Below, one piece after another: positions 48,663-57,203 of a stretch of DNA of 58,336 nucleotides; the stretch's first letter is position 1, and each line of letters begins with the position of its first letter. The translations under genes were made by a program, and so were the position numbers. The DNA is taken from positions 1 through 58,336 of IMG/VR virus record IMGVR_UViG_3300021599_001920, one strand, 5' to 3'. The notes beneath the pieces were generated by a model. It worked only from the letters and a program-made list of their open reading frames with translations, did no database searches and had not been told where the DNA came from. The stretch is from a virus.

Positions 48663-49978
48663 TGAAATTGACTAAGAAAAAATTTTTGTCTATCATTAAT
48701 GAAATGGCGATGGATTATGAAACGGGGGATAGACCTCACAGTGATATAGAAAGAAAACTTTCTACAGGTGATACACCTTTAAAAAAAATACCTTTACCAA
48801 AAACAGGCGAAGAACCTAATAAAAATTTCCAAGAAATATTAGCATCGACAAGGTATAAAGAAGTTGTAAATAAAGTAAGACAATACACCAGATTGGGTAA
48901 CCAATCAACAGTACAAGGTAGTATGAATCCTCTCACTATGATGATGATGGATTCCCATAATAGAATTGTTAACATTGAAGGTAGGTATAGACAACAGTTA
49001 CAAAATTTAGCAGTCGAATTAGTAAAAAAAGAAATGGGTTTAAGTGATGAAGATTTTATTTTCGACGCGAAAATAGTTGGGATGGGAGAAATTAGTACTG
49101 ATGATTTTAATAGAGAAATGGGTGATGATCAAAATATTGATGAGGTTGAAATTGAAAAAGATTTATTTGATGACTTAGAAACTTTGGATTTGGAAAAGGC
49201 TAAAAGAAGACTAATAAATTCTATGATACAAGGTGCATCAAAAAAAGGACACTACATGTATCATATGGTTTCAGAAAAGATTAGAGAAATTACAGGAACG
49301 GAAGATTTGGTGAATTTATATGGTATATTAATGTCAGTAAATGATACATTATATTGGCAATTAAGTGACGATCAAATGAAAATGATGATGGGAGGTGGCG
49401 GAGGTCCCGCAAGTGTTGGGGGAAAGGAATCTGTCGATAGAAATACTGAACCTCCTACAATTATTGCAAGAGCGGTAAATTTTCCAATATTAGTTCATGA
49501 ATTGATAAAAGGTATAATGGAAGTTATATCAATAAAAGGAAGACCACAAGATGAAGAAGGTAATGAAATGGATTTCAGTGATGTTGAACAATCCGAGGAT
49601 ACGTTAGAAAAAGAAATGTGGGACTTACGTTTAGGTCCCGCTATTTGGGAAAAAGTTAGAAATCGTTTTCCTGAAGAAATTTTAGTTGATGAGGATAAAT
49701 ACAGAATGCAATTAATACTTTTTTCACATATAATTCAAAAACCCGCTAAAGAGTTTTTAGTTTTTATGAAAGAAGTGTTATCGGAATCAGAAAGAGGTGG
49801 ACAACTAATGAATTTACTATATAGAGCAATTGAACAAGAAATAAATGATTATGATTATAGTGAAACTATGGATCAATTTGATCAAACATTAAATGATATA
49901 TCGGACGAGACAGAAGATGATGATCTCGATGATTTCTTAGGAAGTCTTGGAATACGAAGACCCGATGATGAAGAATAA
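48662..49978 (+). CDS. Presumed virion assembly protein
   Basis: 438 aa. Starts MKLTKKKFLSIINEMAMDYE, a helix like the capsid-targeting type, then mainly helical with a Met/Gly-rich turn (MMMGGGGGPASVGG at about 245). The C-terminal third is acidic (DDEETEDD-like). Conserved in appearance with large-phage proteins encoded before the terminase, role unknown. A terminator follows at once. Confidence 0.6.
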   Translation: MKLTKKKFLSIINEMAMDYETGDRPHSDIERKLSTGDTPLKKIPLPKTGEEPNKNFQEILASTRYKEVVNKVRQYTRLGNQSTVQGSMNPLTMMMMDSHNRIVNIEGRYRQQLQNLAVELVKKEMGLSDEDFIFDAKIVGMGEISTDDFNREMGDDQNIDEVEIEKDLFDDLETLDLEKAKRRLINSMIQGASKKGHYMYHMVSEKIREITGTEDLVNLYGILMSVNDTLYWQLSDDQMKMMMGGGGGPASVGGKESVDRNTEPPTIIARAVNFPILVHELIKGIMEVISIKGRPQDEEGNEMDFSDVEQSEDTLEKEMWDLRLGPAIWEKVRNRFPEEILVDEDKYRMQLILFSHIIQKPAKEFLVFMKEVLSESERGGQLMNLLYRAIEQEINDYDYSETMDQFDQTLNDISDETEDDDLDDFLGSLGIRRPDDEE

Positions 49979-49980
49979 TA

Positions 49981-50006
49981 AAAAGGTGGTTTTTACCACC
50001 TTTTTT
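49981..50006 (+). terminator. Rho-independent terminator before terminase
   Basis: AAAAGGTGG, loop of T residues and A, CCACCTTTTTT. Confidence 0.85.
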
Positions 50007-50007
50007 C

Positions 50008-50015
50008 TATTTATT
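50008..50015 (+). promoter_or_regulatory. TATTTATT octamer upstream of terminase
   Basis: Ends 4 nt before the ATG at 50020, next to the terminator. Confidence 0.45.
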
Positions 50016-50019
50016 ATAT

Positions 50020-51795
50020 ATGAATACAAGAATAGAACAAATAAAAGAGTACGCAAAAATAATTAAAGATGCTCCTTATGCTCTTAGAACTTATTTACAA
50101 ACTTACGATAATACACAAAAAAAATTCGTACCATTAGAATTGTTTCCTGATCAAATTCAATTGATTCAGGACTATGAAAAGTATAACGAAAATATTACAA
50201 GAAAATATAGACAGGCTGGTGTCTCAACAGTAACAGCTGCATGGATTTCAAAAATTTTACAAACAGCTAAACCTGAAAATCCTGAAAGAGTGTTGATTAT
50301 TGCGAACAAAAGAGATACCGCAATTGAAATGGCTAACAAAGTTAGAGCGTTTTTAGATCAATGGCCCGAATGGATTAATGTGGGATTTCATCCTGACAAA
50401 AACTCTGAGAGTAGATTTAGATTAAACAATGGTTGTGAAGTTAAAGCAGTTGCAACATCTGCGGATGCTCTTCGTGGTTATACTCCGACTATACTTGTAT
50501 TTGATGAGGCTGCGTATATTGAAGCCGGAGAAGACTTTTGGGCGGCATCTATGGCGTCATTGTCTACAGGTGGTAAAATTATATTAATCTCAACACCAAA
50601 TGGTTTTGATCCGATTTACTATGGTGTATATGATCAAGCGATTAGAGGTTTAAACGATTTCCATATTACTGATTTACGTTGGTTTAAGGATCCTCGATAT
50701 ACCAAAGATTTAAGATGGGTCAAATGTAGTGATATTGTTCATTATATGTTAAATAGAGAACAATATAATGATGACGAAGTTGTTATGTATGATTTCGATA
50801 TTGAAAAATATAACGAGTACATGGATCAGGGGTATAAACCTTTTTCATCATGGTTCGAATCAATGTCAAAAAAGTTTAAATACGATAGAAGAAAGATTGC
50901 ACAAGAATTGGAGTGTGACTTTTTAGGTTCGGGTGATGGTGTGATTCCAAGTGAGGTTCAAGACAATATTGCGAAGAATATGATAAGAGTTCCAATAGAA
51001 AAATATATGCAAGGAACTTTATGGCAATGGAAAGAGCCAATTCAAGAACACAGATATATAATGGGTGTCGATGTAAGTAGAGGAGATAGTGAAGATTTCT
51101 CATCAATTAATATAATTGATTTTGATGATAGAGAACAAGTTTTAGAATATATCGGTAAAATACCTCCGGATGATCTTGCATCAGTTGCATACAAATGGGG
51201 TGTATTGTACAATGCATTTATTGTAATTGATATCACAGGAGGGATGGGAGTTGCAACATCAAGAAAATTACAGGAAATGAATTATCGTAATTTATTCATT
51301 GATGGTATCAACACACAAAATATGTGGGAATACAACAAAAAAATGATGGAAAAAATTCCCGGTATTAATTTCAATAATAAAAGAACACAAATTGTTGCGT
51401 CTTTTGAAGAACAGGTAAGAAAAGGATTTGCAATCAGATCAAATAGGTTATTAAATGAATTAAACACTTTTGTTTATATAAATGGTAGACCTGATCACAT
51501 GAAAGGTGCCCATGATGATTCTATTATGAGTTTATCTATGGCTCTTTATGCTGGTGATATTTCCTTTAATCAGTTAGAAAAAAATACAGCCAAAAATATC
51601 GCAATGATGGAATCTTGGACTATGTCCGAAAGAACATATGAACCTCAAAAATCATTTTATTCATACGGAACATCATTAGATCATGTGGGTTCAATGCAAA
51701 TGAATAATAAAGAAATTTATTACCCTGATCAAAATACAAAATTATCAAAAGATATGTATAGAGATTATAATTGGTTATTTGGAAAACCAAGATAA
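50020..51795 (+). CDS. Terminase large subunit (T4 gp17-like)
   Basis: 591 aa. Packaging motor: Walker A-like RQAGVST (64-70), Walker B TILVFDEAAYI with catalytic Glu162, coupling motif ISTPNG, then an RNase H-like nuclease domain with MGVDVSRGDSEDFSSINI (about 347-365), VIDITGGMG and a final HMKGAHDDSIMSLSMAL with the third Asp pair. It cuts and pumps DNA into the prohead through the portal. Length is normal for the gp17 group. The portal gene follows 58 bases later. Confidence 0.96.
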   Translation: MNTRIEQIKEYAKIIKDAPYALRTYLQTYDNTQKKFVPLELFPDQIQLIQDYEKYNENITRKYRQAGVSTVTAAWISKILQTAKPENPERVLIIANKRDTAIEMANKVRAFLDQWPEWINVGFHPDKNSESRFRLNNGCEVKAVATSADALRGYTPTILVFDEAAYIEAGEDFWAASMASLSTGGKIILISTPNGFDPIYYGVYDQAIRGLNDFHITDLRWFKDPRYTKDLRWVKCSDIVHYMLNREQYNDDEVVMYDFDIEKYNEYMDQGYKPFSSWFESMSKKFKYDRRKIAQELECDFLGSGDGVIPSEVQDNIAKNMIRVPIEKYMQGTLWQWKEPIQEHRYIMGVDVSRGDSEDFSSINIIDFDDREQVLEYIGKIPPDDLASVAYKWGVLYNAFIVIDITGGMGVATSRKLQEMNYRNLFIDGINTQNMWEYNKKMMEKIPGINFNNKRTQIVASFEEQVRKGFAIRSNRLLNELNTFVYINGRPDHMKGAHDDSIMSLSMALYAGDISFNQLEKNTAKNIAMMESWTMSERTYEPQKSFYSYGTSLDHVGSMQMNNKEIYYPDQNTKLSKDMYRDYNWLFGKPR

Positions 51796-51842
51796 TTTCA
51801 CTTTGAAAAGATAAAGATTAAGTTTATATTATTAAAGAAAAC

Positions 51843-51850
51843 TATTTATA
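51843..51850 (+). promoter_or_regulatory. TATTTATA octamer upstream of portal
   Basis: Perfect match, only 3 nt before the ATG at 51854. Confidence 0.5.
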
Positions 51851-51853
51851 TAC

Positions 51854-53671
51854 ATGGCGAATCAAAATGTAACCGTTTTTCAAAAATTAACAAGGATGTT
51901 TGGTTTTCCTGGTCAAGTAAAACCAGAAAATACTCCTTCATTTAATTTTAATAAAGACGAATTATTAAAAACTGATAGTAAAGAAGAGTATCAACAAAAA
52001 CTCTTACAAGCTCAACAATCTCAATATATTGCAGATAAATGGACTAAGTTAGATCAATCGTTGTATAATCAATCGGTGTATTATGAACCTAATAGATTAT
52101 CGGCATATTATGATTATGAATCAATGGAGTTCACACCTGAAATATCTGCAGCCTTAGATATCTACGCAGAGGAATCGACAACGATGTCTGAGAAGGGTCA
52201 AATTTTGACTATATATTCAGATTCAGATAGAGTTAAAACAATTTTAGAAGATTTATTTTATAATAAATTAGATGTGAATACTAACTTACAAATGTGGACA
52301 CGTGGATTGTGTAAGTACGGTGACAACTTTGTTTATTTAAAAGTTGACCAAGAAAAAGGTATTATCGGTTGTCAACAACTTCCAAATATTGAAATAGAAA
52401 GAATGGAAGGTGCCGCATCGAAAGTACCAGGTCAAGAAAAAGATTATAAAATACCAAGTAGAGAATTAAGATTTGCATGGAAAAATAAAGACATTGAATT
52501 TCAAGCATGGGAAATTGCACACTTTAGATTATTAGGTGATGATAGAAAATTACCATATGGCACCTCAATGTTAGACAAGATTAGAAGAATTTGGAAACAA
52601 CTTTTACTTGCGGAAGATGCAATGTTAATCTATAGAACATCAAGAGCACCTGAAAGACGTGTATTCAAAGTATTCGTAGGAAATATGGACGATAAAGATA
52701 TTGAACCGTATGTACAACGTGTTGCAAATAAATTTAAAAGAGACGTTATACCCGATCCAAGAAATGGTCAAGTTGATATGAGGTATAATCAAATGGCGGT
52801 AGATCAAGATTATTTTATACCTGTAAGAGATTATAGTGTAACTAACCCTATCGAAACATTACAAGGTGCACAAAACTTAGGTGAAATTGCCGATATTGAA
52901 TATATCCAAAAGAAATTATTGGCCGCGTTACGTATTCCTAAAGCGTTTTTAGGTTTTGAAGAAGTTGTTGGGGAAGGTAAGACTCTTGCATTAATGGATA
53001 TACGTTTTGCAAGAACCATAAACAGAATACAAAAATCTTTAATACAAGAATTAAATAAAATTGCTCTTGTACATTTGTATTTGATGGGATTGGAAGATGA
53101 ATTAAATAATTTTAATCTCGGTTTAACAAACCCATCGGCACAATCCGACCTATTAAGAATTGAGCAGTGGAAAGAAAAGATAACATTGTATAAAGATGCG
53201 ACTTCAGATCAATCTCAAATTGGTATATTACCTGTTTCTCATACATGGGCTAAAAAGAATATTTTAGGTATGAGTGAATCGGAAGTTATTTTAGATCTTC
53301 AACAACAAAGATTAGAACGTGCCATGGGATTTGAGTTAACAAACACTCAAAACATTATTAAACGTTCAGGAGTATTTGATGAGGTTGATAAAAAATATGG
53401 AATTTCTGAAGAAGAAAGAGAAAAATTAGAGGCGCAGGGGGCAACAGGAGAGGCCGCACCAAGTGGGGACATGGGTGGTATGGCACCATCACCAGCACCC
53501 GCAGCAGGTGGTTCAGAACCAAGTGAACCTCTTTCAGAGTCAAACAAATCAAAAATATTAAGTATGTTAGGAGATGAAAAATTATCTTTTGACGATTTAT
53601 TTGATGTAAAGAAGGCTCAACAGAATATTTATGAAATAGAAAATAAATTAAACGATATTTTAAACGATTAA
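51854..53671 (+). CDS. Portal protein (T4 gp20-like)
   Basis: 605 aa. Blocks typical for the gp20 family: SVYYEPNRLSAYYDYESMEF, PEISAALDIYAEESTT, LCKYGDNFVYLKVD, FRLLGDDRKLPYGTSMLDKI, AEDAMLIYRTSRAPERRVFK, DYFIPVRDYSVTNPIETLQG, YIQKKLLAALRIPKAFLGFE. Forms the dodecameric ring at the packaging vertex. The C-terminal 80 residues carry a Gly/Ala/Pro-rich linker. Comes right after terminase; T4 has the tail sheath and tube genes between these two, absent here. Confidence 0.96.
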   Translation: MANQNVTVFQKLTRMFGFPGQVKPENTPSFNFNKDELLKTDSKEEYQQKLLQAQQSQYIADKWTKLDQSLYNQSVYYEPNRLSAYYDYESMEFTPEISAALDIYAEESTTMSEKGQILTIYSDSDRVKTILEDLFYNKLDVNTNLQMWTRGLCKYGDNFVYLKVDQEKGIIGCQQLPNIEIERMEGAASKVPGQEKDYKIPSRELRFAWKNKDIEFQAWEIAHFRLLGDDRKLPYGTSMLDKIRRIWKQLLLAEDAMLIYRTSRAPERRVFKVFVGNMDDKDIEPYVQRVANKFKRDVIPDPRNGQVDMRYNQMAVDQDYFIPVRDYSVTNPIETLQGAQNLGEIADIEYIQKKLLAALRIPKAFLGFEEVVGEGKTLALMDIRFARTINRIQKSLIQELNKIALVHLYLMGLEDELNNFNLGLTNPSAQSDLLRIEQWKEKITLYKDATSDQSQIGILPVSHTWAKKNILGMSESEVILDLQQQRLERAMGFELTNTQNIIKRSGVFDEVDKKYGISEEEREKLEAQGATGEAAPSGDMGGMAPSPAPAAGGSEPSEPLSESNKSKILSMLGDEKLSFDDLFDVKKAQQNIYEIENKLNDILND

Positions 53672-53674
53672 AAA

Positions 53675-54412
53675 ATGAACAATTTCGGAAAAATAAAAAC
53701 CAAATTCTTGAAAAAAATAACTGAATCATATCATCAGGGGGGTTTAGGTAATACAAAAAATTTAATTAAAGTAGTTAAAAAAAATAAAGATTTCAAAGAA
53801 ATGTATTTGTTTTACGAAGAAATTGAAAACAAATATTTTGACGATAAAGAAACCGCAAAATTATATGTTGAAGAGATTGAAACCATTTTGAAGAAAAAAG
53901 CAAAAAAAATTAAACAGTTTTGTGAAGTAATAAACATGTCAGTACACGACACACAAATTGAAGAAAATGAATTATATAATTCAATAGATCAACTTTTAGA
54001 AGATGATAATTTAAAAAATATCGATAAAAAGGTGTTAGCAAAAAAGAAATTAGTTGAACACTTAACAACCAAAAAAGAAGTAAAGGACACTGATAAAACT
54101 AATCATACCGTTAATGAAAATCTTTTACATGCTGTTTTAGCAAATAATTTTAATATTTTATATAACAATACACTTTCAGAAAACCAAAAAGAAGAATTAA
54201 AAAATATACTATCATTAACAAATGAAGATTTGGAATCTAAAACTAAAGAATTGAAAGAAGATATTTTAAATAAAGTAGAATCGATGCTTTTAGAATCTAA
54301 AGAAGATGAATTAACAAACAAATTAACTAATGTGAAAACACATGTTAATTCTATCAAACCCTCTAAATTAAATTATTTCAGATTATCTGAATTGAAAAAC
54401 GGTCTTAATTAA
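53675..54412 (+). CDS. Hypothetical helical protein in the head operon
   Basis: 245 aa, Lys/Glu/Asn-rich, helical throughout, beginning MNNFGKIKTKFLKKITESYH. Position between portal and protease corresponds to the T4 prohead core genes 67/68, but sequence identity is not visible. The last codons KNGLN-stop lie within a perfect palindrome used as terminator and shared with the convergent bS21 gene. Confidence 0.65.
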   Translation: MNNFGKIKTKFLKKITESYHQGGLGNTKNLIKVVKKNKDFKEMYLFYEEIENKYFDDKETAKLYVEEIETILKKKAKKIKQFCEVINMSVHDTQIEENELYNSIDQLLEDDNLKNIDKKVLAKKKLVEHLTTKKEVKDTDKTNHTVNENLLHAVLANNFNILYNNTLSENQKEELKNILSLTNEDLESKTKELKEDILNKVESMLLESKEDELTNKLTNVKTHVNSIKPSKLNYFRLSELKNGLN

Positions 54413-54424
54413 GACCGTTTTTTA
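54395..54424. terminator. Palindromic bidirectional terminator inside two coding ends
   Basis: AAAAACGGTCTTAA and its complement form a perfect palindrome followed by T residues on both strands. It encodes KNGLN-stop in both directions, closing genes 53675 and 54405, which overlap by 8 bases. Confidence 0.85.
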
Positions 54425-54596
54425 CTTTTTGTACATAGATAGCTTTTAAAACCTGTTCTCTCTTTTTTATTGAGGGTTTTTTGTATGTCTGTCTATCTCT
54501 AAGTTCTTGTATTTGTCTCGACTTTTGAACTTTGTTTTTATAAGTCCTGAGTGCGGACTCAATGTTTTTTTCTTTGTTTACTTCGATGATGATCAT
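54405..54596 (-). CDS. rpsU: Ribosomal protein bS21, phage-encoded
   Basis: 63 aa. IIIEVNKEKNIESALRTYKN, then KVQKSRQIQELRDRQTYKKP and IKKREQVLKAIYVQ align along their length with Bacteroidota bS21 (strand, two long basic helices, R-x-R-Q-x-Y/F-x-K-P, then K-A-x-Y-x-Q). bS21 binds the 30S platform next to the 16S 3' end, where in Bacteroidota it helps hide the anti-Shine-Dalgarno sequence. Tyr54 in the C-terminal tail is kept. No Shine-Dalgarno is present before the ATG. It lies alone on the minus strand within the head genes. Confidence 0.88.
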   Translation of the reverse strand: MIIIEVNKEKNIESALRTYKNKVQKSRQIQELRDRQTYKKPSIKKREQVLKAIYVQKVKNGLN

Positions 54597-54701
54597 ATTT
54601 TAATAATTATATCACAAATATAATAAAAATATTTTTTTGTTTTATCAATTATTTTCTTTATTTTTTATTACACCATAAAATTATAATAATATGATAAAAT
54701 A

Positions 54702-55124
54702 ATGAAAACTGGTAAATATATTCCTTTGGGAGTATACAAAGATGTTAAAATTGGTTACGGCACTGTTGATTACAAGAATTTAAAAACAATTTATTTAAAA
54801 CTTAATTCTTGGATTCAACCTGAAATTGATAGTGATTATGAAATGACAATATCAAGATCAAGAAGAAAAGTTAAAGAAATTATCTACAATTATAGTTCTA
54901 AGTTATTTAAGAAACAATCTATTGTAGATTTAGATATTAGAACTAAAGGTATAAAGTTAGAAAAAAGATCGTTTATGAACTTGGAAGTTACTTTATACGT
55001 TGAGAATCAATTTGACGTTAAATCAAAAGACGTTAAATTCACAATAAAAGATATACATGAAAAAATAATTGATCAGGGTTTGGAAGATAAAAAACTATTT
55101 AATTTTAACAAATCAAAAAAATAA
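54702..55124 (+). CDS. Hypothetical protein in the head operon
   Basis: 140 aa, basic. YIPLGVYKDVKIGYGTVDYK, LKTIYLKLNSWIQP and a C-terminal beta section NLEVTLYVENQFDVKSKDVK. Not recognised; similar genes sit before prohead protease in related large phages. Possibly a head decoration or tail-completion factor. Confidence 0.6.
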   Translation: MKTGKYIPLGVYKDVKIGYGTVDYKNLKTIYLKLNSWIQPEIDSDYEMTISRSRRKVKEIIYNYSSKLFKKQSIVDLDIRTKGIKLEKRSFMNLEVTLYVENQFDVKSKDVKFTIKDIHEKIIDQGLEDKKLFNFNKSKK

Positions 55125-55138
55125 TATAGATATCGATG

Positions 55139-55146
55139 TATTTATA
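55139..55146 (+). promoter_or_regulatory. TATTTATA octamer upstream of protease
   Basis: Perfect match, 15 nt before the ATG at 55162. Confidence 0.5.
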
Positions 55147-55161
55147 TGAATAAAAGTATAA

Positions 55162-55845
55162 ATGAAGATATTAGGTCCAAACGAAGTTGGAAAGGGGATT
55201 TTAATTGAATATGATGCTGGTCATGTTTCCCCTAAAGATAATCAACAAATTATATCGGAAATGAAGAATGTTGACTTCTCTGAAGACATCATTCTTTATG
55301 CCGTTTTACAAAAGTTCGATACACCAAATAAAAACGGAAGAATATACCCCGAATCATTACTCAAAAGAGAGAATGAAAAATATCAATCAATTATAAAAAA
55401 GGGTAGTGCGTTAAATGAATTAAATCATCCGTCATCTTCTTTAATAGATTTAGATAGAGTTTCACATTCAATTCTTGAAACATGGTGGGATGGTAAAATC
55501 TTAATGGGTAAAATTAAATTATTTACTTCACCAGGTTGGAAAAAGATGGGAATAGTATCCACTAAGGGTGATCAAGCTGCAATGTTATTAATGAATGGCG
55601 CAACCTTAGGTATCTCATCTCGTGGTGTAGGATCACTTAAACAAATCAAAGGTCAAAATATAGTTCAAGATGATTTTGAATTAGTATGTTTTGACTTAGT
55701 ATCATCTCCCTCAACACCAGGTGCATATATTTTTAAAGATCAATCTGAAAGAGAACAATATCAAGAAGATATCAATTCAAAACCGTTAGTTGATGATCGA
55801 ATGAAAAAACTAATGGGTAATCTCGATTCTTTTTTATCAAAATAA
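55162..55845 (+). CDS. Prohead core protease (T4 gp21-like)
   Basis: 227 aa. Herpesvirus-assemblin-like serine protease: LYAVLQKFDTPNKNGRIYPE, catalytic His89 in LNELNHPSSS, and the nucleophile Ser in GATLGISSRGVGSL (152-153), followed by DFELVCFDLVSSPSTPGAYI. It cleaves scaffold and head proteins, usually after LxE or IxE, before DNA packaging. Length is typical. Its targets probably include 55926 and 57204. Confidence 0.94.
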   Translation: MKILGPNEVGKGILIEYDAGHVSPKDNQQIISEMKNVDFSEDIILYAVLQKFDTPNKNGRIYPESLLKRENEKYQSIIKKGSALNELNHPSSSLIDLDRVSHSILETWWDGKILMGKIKLFTSPGWKKMGIVSTKGDQAAMLLMNGATLGISSRGVGSLKQIKGQNIVQDDFELVCFDLVSSPSTPGAYIFKDQSEREQYQEDINSKPLVDDRMKKLMGNLDSFLSK

Positions 55846-55898
55846 GTGATTTTCTTTAGTTTATGATATTAAAATCAAAATTTTTATCAAATCCATAA

Positions 55899-55906
55899 TA
55901 TTTATA
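55899..55906 (+). promoter_or_regulatory. TATTTATA octamer upstream of scaffold
   Basis: Perfect match, 19 nt before the ATG at 55926. Confidence 0.5.
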
Positions 55907-55925
55907 TAAAAATAAATTTACACAA

Positions 55926-57173
55926 ATGAGTGAAAAATCAATTTTAGAACAAGCACTTCTTCAAGTACAAACTCTTGAAGAAGCTGTAAAAGCAAATGCA
56001 AAAGGTATACTTGCTTCTACAATGAAACAAGAACTAAACGAATTGCTTAAAGAAGAAGAAGAGGAAGAAGTTGAATCTGAAGAAGAAACAACAAATCCTG
56101 AAGAAGAAGAAAAAGATGTGGCAGAACAGCCTGATGATGAAGATTCTGAAGAAGGTGATGAACCTGAAGTAGGAGACGATGAGTCAGACGAATTATCTGC
56201 AGATGACGAAGATTCAAGTAAAGGAATCGATTCTATGGATTCCGGTGACGATTTGTCTATGGACGATGACTCTGATGATGACACAATGGATGACGCATTA
56301 CCTATGGGTAACGAACCGTCTATTGATTCTGATGATGATGTCATGGACATGACATCTGCGTCCGATGAAGAGGTTCTCAAAATTTTCAAAGCTATGAAAC
56401 CCGAAGATGGCGTAGTAGTTAAGAAAGATGGTGATGACATCGAACTTGAATTAGATGGTGACGAATACATAATTAAACTTGACGGAGAAGAAAGTGAAAT
56501 GGATGAAGAATCATTACCAATGGAAGATGAGGAATTATCTTCTATGGGTGACGAAGGATCATCTATGGAAGACGAAGAATCTTCTTTAGAAAACGAAGAA
56601 ACTCTTTATGAAATCGAATTAGATGAAGAAGAGGAAGAAGAAACTAAAGAGGAAGAAGAAAAAGATTCAAAAGAAATCGAAGCTCACGAGTCATCTCGTA
56701 CTTTCGCAGCTCAAAAAAAGGGTAACGGTGGTACAAAGTTCATGGCTGGTAGTAAAGGTATGAATAAAAATCCTGGAGGTGCAATCAATGAAGAAGTTTC
56801 TAAATTGAAAAAACAAAATGACGAATATAAAAAGGCATTAGTTTTATTCAAAGAGAAATTAAATGAAGTTGCAGTCTTCAATGCAAATCTTGCTTATGCA
56901 ACTCGTCTTTTCACGGAACATTCCACAACTAAACAGGAGAAATTGAACATATTAAAGAGATTTGATTCAGTTTCTACTATGAATGAGTCTAAGGGCTTAT
57001 TTAAAACAATAAAGGCTGAATTGGAAACTAAAAAACCGGTAACCGAAACAGTTGTAGAAAAAATCTCTAACACTCCTCAAACATCAACTTCTAAAGAAGT
57101 ATTGGCGGAATCAAAAGCATACGAAAATCCACAATTCAGAAGAATGAAAGATTTGATGAGTAAAATAAAATAA
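55926..57173 (+). CDS. Prohead scaffold/core protein (T4 gp22-like position)
   Basis: 415 aa. Helical N-terminus SEKSILEQALLQVQTLEEAV, then a very acidic Asp/Glu/Ser/Met region (residues 40-250; DDDSDDDTMDD, MEDEELSSMGDEG) and a C-terminal helical part with LNEVAVFNANLAYATRLFTE, the block also seen in T4-like scaffold proteins. It guides capsid assembly and is degraded by the protease. Position between protease and major capsid protein is diagnostic. Confidence 0.85.
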   Translation: MSEKSILEQALLQVQTLEEAVKANAKGILASTMKQELNELLKEEEEEEVESEEETTNPEEEEKDVAEQPDDEDSEEGDEPEVGDDESDELSADDEDSSKGIDSMDSGDDLSMDDDSDDDTMDDALPMGNEPSIDSDDDVMDMTSASDEEVLKIFKAMKPEDGVVVKKDGDDIELELDGDEYIIKLDGEESEMDEESLPMEDEELSSMGDEGSSMEDEESSLENEETLYEIELDEEEEEETKEEEEKDSKEIEAHESSRTFAAQKKGNGGTKFMAGSKGMNKNPGGAINEEVSKLKKQNDEYKKALVLFKEKLNEVAVFNANLAYATRLFTEHSTTKQEKLNILKRFDSVSTMNESKGLFKTIKAELETKKPVTETVVEKISNTPQTSTSKEVLAESKAYENPQFRRMKDLMSKIK

Positions 57174-57203
57174 TAAACCAAAAAAAAATAAAAAAACAAA
57201 AAA

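Noticed and set aside
55961-56470. Minus-strand frame of 169 residues
   Set aside because: It is the Ser-rich antisense of the acidic scaffold gene.
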